In this document: one piece after another, positions 1 to 5,360 of the stretch
Numbering within the stretch: position 1 is the stretch's first letter
How the letters are laid out: each line of letters starts with the position of its first letter
NCBI GenBank assembly: GCA_039649115.1
Contig: JBBWZQ010000088.1
Location: 1 to 6,188 of the forward strand
Length of the DNA stretch: 6,188 bases
From: DATEJJ01 sp039649115
GTDB lineage: Bacteria; Actinomycetota; Actinomycetes; Mycobacteriales; Micromonosporaceae
Direction of reading: 5' to 3'
Position numbers and translations under genes: made by a program
Notes under the pieces: model-generated
What the model was told of the DNA's origin: nothing
The model's database searches: none
What the model saw: only the letters and a program-made list of their open reading frames with translations

Positions 1-490
1 TGGCCTGGCGGATCCACCAGGTGGCGTAGGTGGAGAACTTGTAGCCCTTGGTGTAGTCGAACTTCTCGACCGCGCGGATCAGGCCCAGGTTGCCCTCCTG
101 GATCAGGTCCAGGAACGCCATGCCCCGACCCGTGTACCGCTTGGCGATGCTGACGACCAGGCGCAGGTTGGCCTCCAGCAGCCGGTTCTTGGCCGCCTTG
201 CCTTCCCGTGCCACGATGGCCAGGTCGGCGGCGAGGTCGGGCTGGACGGAGCGGTCGTTGGTCAACTTCTCCTCGGCGAACAACCCCGCCTCCACCCGCC
301 TGGCCAGGTCGACCTCGTCGGCGGCGGTCAGCAGCTTGGTGCGACCGATGCCGTTGAGGTAGGCGCGTACCAGGTCAGCGGAGGCGCCCCGGTCCTCGGC
401 GTCGAGGTCGACTGGCGCGTCCGTGACGTCAAAGTCGTCGACGAACTCGTCGTGCTCCTGCGTCTTCGTAGAGCGAAGGGGCTGTGCCAC
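1..490 (-). CDS. sigB: RNA polymerase sigma factor, SigB-like group 2 sigma-70 (partial, N-terminal part)
   Basis: This is a primary-like sigma-70 factor that would direct core RNA polymerase to promoters. The first 163 residues are in the window and the C-terminal part lies beyond position 1. After an acidic, poorly conserved N-terminus (residues 1-35) comes region 1.2 (about 37-70, with ADLVRAYLNGIG and EVDLARRVEAGL). Regions 2.1-2.4 follow from about 98, with NRLLEANLRLVVS, RYTGRGM, DLIQEGNLGLIRA, EKFDYTKGYKFSTYATWWIRQ, the core-binding and -10-recognition segment. The YLNGIG signature matches my memory of mycobacterial SigB rather than SigA, and the long region 1.1 of a housekeeping factor is missing. 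I chose the GTG at 490 because GGGAGG (505-500) lies 9 nt upstream; a GTG at 496 is also in frame but only 3 nt from that site. No stop codon interrupts the frame. The family call is firm; the exact paralogue (SigB versus another HrdB-like copy) is inferred. Confidence 0.93.
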   Translation of the reverse strand, partial: MAQPLRSTKTQEHDEFVDDFDVTDAPVDLDAEDRGASADLVRAYLNGIGRTKLLTAADEVDLARRVEAGLFAEEKLTNDRSVQPDLAADLAIVAREGKAAKNRLLEANLRLVVSIAKRYTGRGMAFLDLIQEGNLGLIRAVEKFDYTKGYKFSTYATWWIRQA

Positions 491-499
491 CGTCACTCG

Positions 500-505
500 C
501 CTCCC
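500..505 (-). promoter_or_regulatory. Ribosome binding site of the sigma factor gene
   Basis: GGGAGG on the minus strand. It is spaced 9 nt from the GTG at 490 and 3 nt from the GTG at 496, so it favours 490 as the start codon. Confidence 0.6.
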
Positions 506-597
506 CGTATCCAAACGTGTGTGGCGTACGTGAGAAAGACTGAACCGTCCCACGTGAAGTAGCCGTGAGGCGATCGCCCATTGGCACGATTCCGTGA

Positions 598-637
598 CCC
601 CCCCACCCCATTCCCCCCCATAAACCCCCCTTATCCC
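598..637 (-). other. Potential G-quadruplex in the sigma factor leader
   Basis: On the plus strand there are five C-runs of 7, 4, 7, 6 and 3 bases (598-604, 606-609, 613-619, 625-630, 635-637). They are separated by loops of 1, 3, 5 and 4 bases rich in A and T. Read on the minus strand, which is the sense strand of the sigma factor gene, this fits the classical four-tract G-quadruplex pattern, with a spare fifth tract. It lies 108-147 nt upstream of the GTG at 490. If transcription starts upstream, it would be in the 5' untranslated RNA. The base pattern is directly visible; folding and any regulatory role are inferred. Confidence 0.7.
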
Positions 638-699
638 ACCGGCGGTTTCGCCGATCTTGGAATTCCATACCGGCTATACGCGGGATTTCGTTCCAAGGT

Positions 700-1665
700 T
701 CAGGGTGGTGGGCGCCAACCCGCGGCCAGCAGGGCGGCACGGACCTGCGCCACCACCTCCGCCGGGTGGTGGCGGACCGCCCAGGAGGGGAAGCGCAGCA
801 CCCGGTCACCGGCGATCCACAGATCGTTCTGCCGGCGCATGTCCTGCCAGTAGGTGCGTGCCTCCAGGTGCTGGCTGCCGTCGATCTCCAGGTGGATGCG
901 CCATTCGGCGTAGTACCCGTCCAGGTAGCGGGCCCCGCCCCGGGCGTCCCGGCGCCGGGTCTGCAACCGGGGCAACGGCAGTCCGGCCCGTCGCAGGTGC
1001 CCGACGAACTGCGCCTCGGGCAGCGAGTGCGCCCCGCCCAGCGCGTCGGTGGCCGCCTCCAGAATGAGGCCCCGGCGCCGTGCCCGGGTGAGCCGGGCGA
1101 GCACCTCGTGGATCTCGTTGCCGGCGACGAGGCGCTGCTGGAAGCCCGCCGCGATGACGGCTCGCGCCTGCTCGTCGCGGTGCGCCCATTGCGCGGCGTC
1201 CACCAGCGCCCGCGCCGCGGTGGTGTGCGGCGGGGTACCGAGCGGGTTGACCTCGGCCCGGGTCAGCCGGGTGGTCCGGTGCACGACCACGCCGGACGGC
1301 GGGTTGGGATCGCGCCGCCGGGCCGGGATGAGCACGTGCACCGGCCCACCGCCGTACCCGCGCAGGCCGCAACTCTCCGCCGCGGTGAGCCCGGCGAGGT
1401 ACGTGCTGGATCCCAGGGCCAGGTAGGCGATCCACAGCAGTTGTGGCCTGGTGACGGGGCCATCGTGCGTGACGTACACACCGTGGTGAGCCCGTCGCCA
1501 GCGGCCGGTGGCCAGCTTGTGCTCGACCTTGGCGGGGCTCAGGTGGCGCAGTGCCTGCGCTCGCGTGAGCACGTCTGACTGGCGCCACAGCAGCATGGCC
1601 AAGGGGTCCGCCCGGTCCAGCCACCGGCCGGCGGACCGGCTCGACATGCGCCGGGTGGCAACCAT
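700..1665 (-). CDS. Winged-helix (AbiEi-like) plus DUF559 PD-(D/E)XK-type protein
   Basis: This 321-residue protein has two recognisable parts. Residues about 26-66 (SDVLTRAQALRHL...GRWRRAHHGVYVT) look like the AbiEi-type winged-helix domain common at the N-terminus of actinobacterial DUF559 proteins. The C-terminal part (about 213-312) has the DUF559/Vsr-like nuclease fold: E217, D249 in RYLDGYY, E260 and D262 in LEIDGSQH, then D275/R278 and VLRF. The acidic residues of a PD-(D/E)XK active site are therefore present, but catalysis is unproven for this family. No AbiEii-type nucleotidyltransferase toxin is encoded next to it, so it is not a normal AbiE antitoxin. The reading frame is open well upstream, but the residues before ATG 1665 have no family resemblance. 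No Shine-Dalgarno precedes 1665; ATGs at 1647 and 1596 are alternatives. It is on the same strand as the methyltransferase gene, 121 bp downstream of it. It could be a DNA-repair or defence accessory nuclease; the role is unknown. Confidence 0.85.
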   Translation of the reverse strand: MVATRRMSSRSAGRWLDRADPLAMLLWRQSDVLTRAQALRHLSPAKVEHKLATGRWRRAHHGVYVTHDGPVTRPQLLWIAYLALGSSTYLAGLTAAESCGLRGYGGGPVHVLIPARRRDPNPPSGVVVHRTTRLTRAEVNPLGTPPHTTAARALVDAAQWAHRDEQARAVIAAGFQQRLVAGNEIHEVLARLTRARRRGLILEAATDALGGAHSLPEAQFVGHLRRAGLPLPRLQTRRRDARGGARYLDGYYAEWRIHLEIDGSQHLEARTYWQDMRRQNDLWIAGDRVLRFPSWAVRHHPAEVVAQVRAALLAAGWRPPP

Positions 1666-1681
1666 GGCAGCCGATGCTGCC
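1666..1681 (-). repeat. Short hairpin abutting the DUF559 start codon
   Basis: A perfect 6-bp inverted repeat (GGCAGC / GCTGCC) with a 4-base loop ends directly before ATG 1665. It occupies the place where a ribosome binding site would be. If transcribed it could hold back initiation, or it may simply indicate that translation starts at a later ATG. The symmetry is seen; function is inferred. Confidence 0.45.
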
Positions 1682-1718
1682 CGACCGCCGACCTCGTGAC
1701 CAGCCCCGCCCGCCGGCC

Positions 1719-1727
1719 TGTGGACAA
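1719..1727 (-). other. Single DnaA-box-like 9-mer TTGTCCACA
   Basis: The minus strand reads TTGTCCACA, the preferred DnaA box form in Streptomyces-like actinobacteria. It stands alone in the intergenic gap upstream of the DUF559 gene; I found no second box nearby, so this is not an origin. It could be a DnaA titration or regulation site, or chance. Confidence 0.35.
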
Positions 1728-1757
1728 CTCCGCGCCGGGAATCCGGAGTCGGGGAAT

Positions 1758-1782
1758 GGTCGCGCGGGCGCCGGCGTCGACC
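1758..1782 (-). terminator. GC-rich inverted repeat after the methyltransferase gene (weak terminator candidate)
   Basis: Arms GGTCG (1758-1762) and CGACC (1778-1782) flank a core containing GGCGCCGGC, starting 5 bp beyond the methyltransferase stop codon (TGA, 1789-1787). There is no T-tract, so it would at best be a U-less actinobacterial hairpin. In GC-rich DNA such symmetry is common by chance. Confidence 0.22.
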
Positions 1783-1786
1783 GCCC

Positions 1787-3259
1787 TCACGGCAGGGGTT
1801 CGATGAACGCGCGCTCGACCAGGTGGGCGATGATCGGGCCGGCCACCTCGGCCAGCTCCGCCGCGTCCACCTCGTGCGCGGCGGCGAGCAGCTCGACCTG
1901 GTCGCCCAGCGGCAGGCTGCCGTCACACCCGCTGACCAGGGCGAGTACCAGCGGATCGACCTCCTCGCTCCAGCGCAGCCCGTCGGCGAGCGCCAGCACC
2001 TGCTGGTCGACCGCCCAGCCCTCGGGCCCGCGGCTCGCGTCCTGGCGCAGCCGCAGTCCGTCGGCCGCCCGGTACCGGTGCGCCAGCAGGTCGGGGGCGG
2101 ACCGGAGCCAGGACGCGCGGTGGAACCAGGCGGCCACGTGGTCGCCCAGCCGCTGCTCGAAGGGCTGGCGCAGCTCCTCGACGCGTACCTCCGGGTCGGT
2201 GTGGCCGCCGCGGCGCAGGTTCACCAGGCCGAAGCCGACCGCCTCCACCTTGTTGGCGTCGAACCAGTCCAGCCACTCGGCGGCCAGCCGGCGATCCGAC
2301 TCGCCCGCGTCGGACAGCCACAGGTTCACGTACGACATCGGGTCGGTCACCTCGCGCTGCACCACCCAGGCGTCCAGCCCGGTGCCGGCGACCCAGGACG
2401 CGACCCGGTCCTGCCACGCCTCCCCGGCGACGTGCAGCCAGTTGGCCAGGTACTGCATGGTGCCGCCCTCGGTGAGCAGGTGCGGCGCCGAGGCGGCCAG
2501 CTCGGCGCAGACCGCGTCGCCGGCCCGGCCCGAATCGCGGTACACGTACCGGGCCGGGCCGCCCGGTCCCACGATGAACGGCGGGTTGCTGACCACCAGG
2601 TCGAAGCGCCGGCCGGCCACGGGTTCGGCGAGGTCGCCGGCCAGCAGCTCCCAGTCCAGGCCGGCGAGGGCCGCGGCGGTGGCGGCGAAGCGCAGCGCGC
2701 GGGGTGCCACGTCGGTGGCGGTCACCCGGTCGGCGTGCGTGGACAGGTGCAGGGCCTGGATGCCGCAGCCGGTACCGAGGTCCAGCGCGCTGCCGACCGG
2801 CTCCCGTACCGTCGCGCCGGCCAGCGTGGTGGACGCGCCGCCGACGCCGAGCACGAAGTCCACCGGCAGCGGCGTGGTGCGGGCACCGGCGGGCAGGTCG
2901 GCCAGCACCCACCAGTCCTCGCCGTACGGCTCCAGGTCGATCCCGGCCTGCAGGTGTCCACTCTCGACGGACGGGGTGACCAGGCCGGTGTCGAGCGCGT
3001 CGGCCAGCGGCAGCGGGTGCAGCGCGCGGGTGACGGTCGCGGCCGGCTCGGCCTGCGCGCACACGAACAGGCGGATGAGGGTACCCAGCGGGTCGCGGTC
3101 CTCGGTCGCCCGCAGCGCGGCGCGGTAGTCGTTGCGGCGCATCGCGGCGGTCGCCCCGGGGCCGATCCGGCCGGCGATGCCGGCACTGGTGTACCCGTGC
3201 CCGCGCAGCGCGGCCCGCAGCCGGGCCACCTCCTCGGCGTCCAGCAGTGGCTCGATCAC
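1787..3259 (-). CDS. SAM-dependent methyltransferase with NPPF motif (HemK/PrmC/RsmC-like core)
   Basis: A 490-residue protein with a class I methyltransferase core in its middle. Residue numbers count from the GTG at 3259. The SAM-binding motif I is ALDLGTGCG (158-166), an acidic residue in TATDV (D183) should bind the ribose, and the catalytic motif is SNPPFI (NPPF 225-228). This NPPF type methylates exocyclic amino nitrogens, as in adenine or guanine of nucleic acid or glutamine of release factors. A roughly 150-residue N-terminal region and a 160-residue C-terminal region flank the core; the whole matches an actinobacterial family I recall as carrying DUF7059. It is longer than PrmC (about 280), so its substrate is unknown. 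The first candidate GTG is at 3277, one base after the upstream stop, but without an SD; the GTG at 3259 has GGAAG (3272-3268) 8 nt upstream, so I prefer it. It is probably co-transcribed with the upstream VWA gene. Confidence 0.9.
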   Translation of the reverse strand: MIEPLLDAEEVARLRAALRGHGYTSAGIAGRIGPGATAAMRRNDYRAALRATEDRDPLGTLIRLFVCAQAEPAATVTRALHPLPLADALDTGLVTPSVESGHLQAGIDLEPYGEDWWVLADLPAGARTTPLPVDFVLGVGGASTTLAGATVREPVGSALDLGTGCGIQALHLSTHADRVTATDVAPRALRFAATAAALAGLDWELLAGDLAEPVAGRRFDLVVSNPPFIVGPGGPARYVYRDSGRAGDAVCAELAASAPHLLTEGGTMQYLANWLHVAGEAWQDRVASWVAGTGLDAWVVQREVTDPMSYVNLWLSDAGESDRRLAAEWLDWFDANKVEAVGFGLVNLRRGGHTDPEVRVEELRQPFEQRLGDHVAAWFHRASWLRSAPDLLAHRYRAADGLRLRQDASRGPEGWAVDQQVLALADGLRWSEEVDPLVLALVSGCDGSLPLGDQVELLAAAHEVDAAELAEVAGPIIAHLVERAFIEPLP

Positions 3260-3267
3260 GACCCAAT

Positions 3268-3272
3268 CTTCC
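3268..3272 (-). promoter_or_regulatory. Ribosome binding site deciding the methyltransferase start
   Basis: GGAAG on the minus strand, 8 nt before GTG 3259. The alternative GTG at 3277 has only a C/T-rich stretch upstream with no purine SD, so this site supports the shorter protein. Confidence 0.5.
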
Positions 3273-3278
3273 AGCACA

Positions 3279-5102
3279 TCAACGGAGGCGGCCGGCGAAG
3301 GCGAGGATCAGCGTCTGGATCGCCTGGGCCGGGTCCCTGGCCACGAACGTGCGGCCCCCGGTCACCTTGGAGATCTGCGCCAGCGTCGCGCTGTCCGCCT
3401 GCGGCCCGACCGCGATGCTGATCACCTGTACCGGCGTCTCCGGCCGCTGCTCGTGGGCCAGCCGGGTGAGCAGGTCGGCCAGGGTCAGCCCGGCGCCGTT
3501 CAGCTCGTTGGCCCCGTCGGTGATGAGCAGGACCGCGTTGGTGCTGTTCGCCTGCCAGTGCTTCTGCGACTCGTGGAACGCCGCGTACACGGTGTCGTAG
3601 AGCGGGGTGAACCCGGCACCCGTGAGCCGGTTCACCGCGCCGATCATCGCCTGCTTGCGGCTCACCCCGCCGACGGTGCCGGTGATCGGGCCGAACGGGA
3701 CGAGCTGGCGGTACTCGCTGGTCGAGCCCGGGCGCAGCGAGAAGTCCCAGAGCGTGATGTTCGTGTTGTTGGTCAGCAGGCTGAAGCCGGTCGTGGCGGT
3801 CTGCTGGAGCAGTTGCAGCCGCGTCTTGCCGGTACCCGGTACCTGCTGGCCCATCGAGCCCGAGGTGTCCAGCACGGCGGTGATGTTGGTGGCGCGCAGC
3901 AGCGACGTCCACACGATGACGATCTGGCTCAGCGCCTGCGCGCCGGGGGTCGCCCGCGCCGGGCCGACCGTGGCCCGGAACCCGCTCGTGGCCGGCAGCG
4001 CCTCCGTGTCGTGCACGGTGCGGTCGGCGCCGCGCAGCCCCTGCGAGGCCAGCGCGTCCTGCGCCGCGGCGCGCTGCAGGTACTGCTGGAACTGGGTCGC
4101 GGTCGCGCTCGCGGTCGCGTCCACCCAGCTGGCGTGCAGCACCGTGTAGGGGTAGTCGGCGACGATCGGGGCCTGCGCCGGGTAGATCGGCACCAGCGGG
4201 TTGGTCGCCCCGGGGCCGCTGTCGTACGCCGCGAGATCCCGTTCGAGCACCGGGAACGCGCCGACGAGGGAGTTGGGTCCGGTGGCCGCGTTGGGGTCCT
4301 GGGCGGCGAAGAAGTCGCTGGTGTCGGCCGCCATCGCGCCGATCACTGAGGCGAGGCCGAGGCTCGAGACCAGCTGGGCGTCGCTGACGGTACCGGTGGC
4401 GTTCTGGTCCAGCAGGGCCACGACCGACGCGAGCCCGGCCGTCGACACGCCCGGGTCGGCCAGGCCCATCTTCAGCGCCGCCAGCTCCGGGTGCCCGGCC
4501 TGCTGGAGGACCTGCGGCTGGGCCATCGCGCCGATGACCTCCTGCCAGCCGAGCTGCCGCTGCGGCCAGCCCAGCGCCTGGGCCAGCCCGCGCCGTACGG
4601 CCAGGACCAGGGGTGAGGTCGCGAGGCTCACCGGCTGCTGGGGGAGCATCGTGGCGGCGTCGGGCCGGGTGCCGGCCACGGACAGCCAGAGGGTGGACTC
4701 CGGTACCCAGGCGACCGGTCGCGTCCCGTCGCGCGCCGGGTCCCAGGCGGGCCCGACCGCCGCGGCCATCTGGCTCGAATCCTTCGGCGACACGCTCGCG
4801 CCCACGCACCGGCCGTTGACCGACGGTCCGCTCGCCGTCCACTGGTCGGCCAGGGTGCGCAGCACCTCGGACACGTTGGGCGCGGCGACCACGTTGATCA
4901 TCGCGGGCTGGCCGGCGCAGCCGGCCCGTCCGGACTTGGCGGTGAAGACCAGAGCGCCCGCGACCACGGCCACCGCCACCAGGCCCGCCGCGCCCATCCA
5001 TACTGTGGGTAACCGGAAGCGCACCGGTTGCGTACTGTCCCGGGAACGCCGTCCCCGCGGGTGGTGCGACGTGATCCCGGCATCGGACCTGCTACTTGGC
5101 AT
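3279..5102 (-). CDS. Membrane-anchored solute-binding-like plus von Willebrand factor A domain protein
   Basis: A 607-residue protein. A short basic cytoplasmic N-terminus is followed by one hydrophobic segment (about 34-53, VWMGAAGLVAVAVVAGALVF), an uncleaved anchor or signal anchor. The next part (about 65-385) resembles a type 2 periplasmic binding protein of the ModA/SBP_bac_11 kind: an initial beta strand INVVAAPNV (69-), TSPLVLAV (near 162-169) and ADPGVSTAGL (215-224). Cysteines 61 and 99 could form a disulfide. The C-terminal part (about 400-600) is a VWA domain with a complete MIDAS: DTSGS (412-416), T499 in GFTPLYD and D529 in LLITDG. Such domains bind a metal and a protein partner. 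No ABC permease or ATPase gene is adjacent, so transport is unlikely and adhesion or sensing outside the membrane is more plausible. ATG 5102 is chosen because AGGAGG lies 6 nt upstream; longer frames have no SD. The gene is divergent from a kinase gene and closely upstream of the methyltransferase. Confidence 0.92.
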   Translation of the reverse strand: MPSSRSDAGITSHHPRGRRSRDSTQPVRFRLPTVWMGAAGLVAVAVVAGALVFTAKSGRAGCAGQPAMINVVAAPNVSEVLRTLADQWTASGPSVNGRCVGASVSPKDSSQMAAAVGPAWDPARDGTRPVAWVPESTLWLSVAGTRPDAATMLPQQPVSLATSPLVLAVRRGLAQALGWPQRQLGWQEVIGAMAQPQVLQQAGHPELAALKMGLADPGVSTAGLASVVALLDQNATGTVSDAQLVSSLGLASVIGAMAADTSDFFAAQDPNAATGPNSLVGAFPVLERDLAAYDSGPGATNPLVPIYPAQAPIVADYPYTVLHASWVDATASATATQFQQYLQRAAAQDALASQGLRGADRTVHDTEALPATSGFRATVGPARATPGAQALSQIVIVWTSLLRATNITAVLDTSGSMGQQVPGTGKTRLQLLQQTATTGFSLLTNNTNITLWDFSLRPGSTSEYRQLVPFGPITGTVGGVSRKQAMIGAVNRLTGAGFTPLYDTVYAAFHESQKHWQANSTNAVLLITDGANELNGAGLTLADLLTRLAHEQRPETPVQVISIAVGPQADSATLAQISKVTGGRTFVARDPAQAIQTLILAFAGRLR

Positions 5103-5108
5103 GGTCTG

Positions 5109-5114
5109 CCTCCT
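5109..5114 (-). promoter_or_regulatory. Strong ribosome binding site of the VWA gene
   Basis: A perfect AGGAGG on the minus strand, 6 nt before ATG 5102. It fixes the start against in-frame ATG or GTG codons further upstream. Confidence 0.75.
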
Positions 5115-5123
5115 GGCCCATCG

Positions 5124-5133
5124 GGAGCGCTCC
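5124..5133. repeat. Perfect 10-bp palindrome GGAGCGCTCC
   Basis: It lies 9 bp upstream of the VWA ribosome binding site, so it would be in the leader RNA or near the transcription start of that gene. It may be an operator or a small hairpin; it could also be chance in GC-rich DNA. Confidence 0.35.
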
Positions 5134-5153
5134 TGATCCAGTGTGGACCTGCG

Positions 5154-5175
5154 ACGGATACAGCTTCGAATCCGT
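5154..5175. promoter_or_regulatory. Inverted repeat ACGGAT-N10-ATCCGT, candidate operator
   Basis: The arms are perfect 6-mers separated by 10 bp, and the spacer overlaps a TTCGAA palindrome (5165-5170). Arm centres are 16 bp apart, about one and a half helical turns. It sits between the divergent genes, next to the lowest-GC segment, where a dimeric regulator could control both. No regulator family is recognised. Confidence 0.4.
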
Positions 5176-5360
5176 GACGTATTGTTACCATGTCTGGCGG
5201 CCGATACCATCGTCTTCCCACCTGGCGAGGGAATCGGCTGGATGGCTTATCGCGGTGCGGGTCGTTGGCCGGGTCGCGCCGTGAGGATGGCGGCGACAGT
5301 GCGGGGGCGCGCCGCCCGATGGCGGCGTCCGCGTGGCGCGCGCCGCGGGGATGGCGGCAC

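Larger units (their letters stand above)
491..699 (-). promoter_or_regulatory. Leader and promoter region upstream of the sigma factor gene
   Basis: This 209-bp non-coding stretch separates the stop of the DUF559 gene (TGA at 702-700) from the sigma factor start. It is visibly more AT-rich and repetitive than its neighbours. It contains a G-tract cluster on the sense strand (598-637), a GGCGATCGCC palindrome at 569-578, and three ACGTG motifs (515, 528 and 552, plus-strand reading), one of them inside the palindrome CACGTG at 551-556. A GGAAC motif (694-690, minus) sits 17 nt before CGGT (672-669), which loosely resembles an ECF sigma promoter (GGAAC-N17-CGTT type) with one mismatch in the -10. 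I see no convincing TTGAC/TANNNT pair and no U-tailed terminator for the upstream gene. Calling it a promoter region rests mainly on position. Confidence 0.55.
5103..5360. promoter_or_regulatory. Divergent control region between the VWA gene and the kinase gene
   Basis: This 258-bp gap must contain the promoters of both divergent genes. Its centre (about 5155-5215) is clearly lower in GC than the flanking coding DNA. It contains the inverted repeats at 5124-5133 and 5154-5175. A TATTGT hexamer at 5180-5185 (plus) fits the TANNNT -10 pattern for the kinase but lacks a good TTGAC partner. TACCAT occurs twice as a direct repeat (5186-5191 and 5205-5210). No promoter can be assigned with confidence. 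If the kinase starts at the alternative ATG 5319, the region shrinks by 42 bp. Confidence 0.5.

Noticed and set aside
569..578. GGCGATCGCC palindrome, resembling the HIP1 core of cyanobacteria
   Set aside because: A single copy in a GC-rich actinobacterial context; no repeats of it were seen in the window, so chance is the simplest reading.
429..809. Open minus-strand frame of 126 codons spanning the intergenic region between the DUF559 gene and the sigma factor gene
   Set aside because: It overlaps both flanking genes in another frame, has a low-complexity Arg/Trp/Gly-rich composition with no family resemblance, and lacks an SD before its internal ATG at 668. It is open mostly because the DNA is GC-rich.
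1719..1727. Replication origin suggested by a DnaA box
   Set aside because: Only one box, no cluster, no AT-rich unwinding region and no dnaA or dnaN nearby.
1674..3421. Long plus-strand open frames opposite the methyltransferase gene
   Set aside because: They are antisense shadows of a gene with clear SAM-binding and NPPF motifs; their translations are Ser/Arg- or Gly/Gln-rich with no recognisable domain.
3256..5001. 581-codon minus-strand open frame overlapping the VWA gene in another frame
   Set aside because: The translation is Arg/Gly/Ala-rich low complexity, typical of an out-of-frame shadow, while the alternative frame carries the anchor, SBP motifs and MIDAS.
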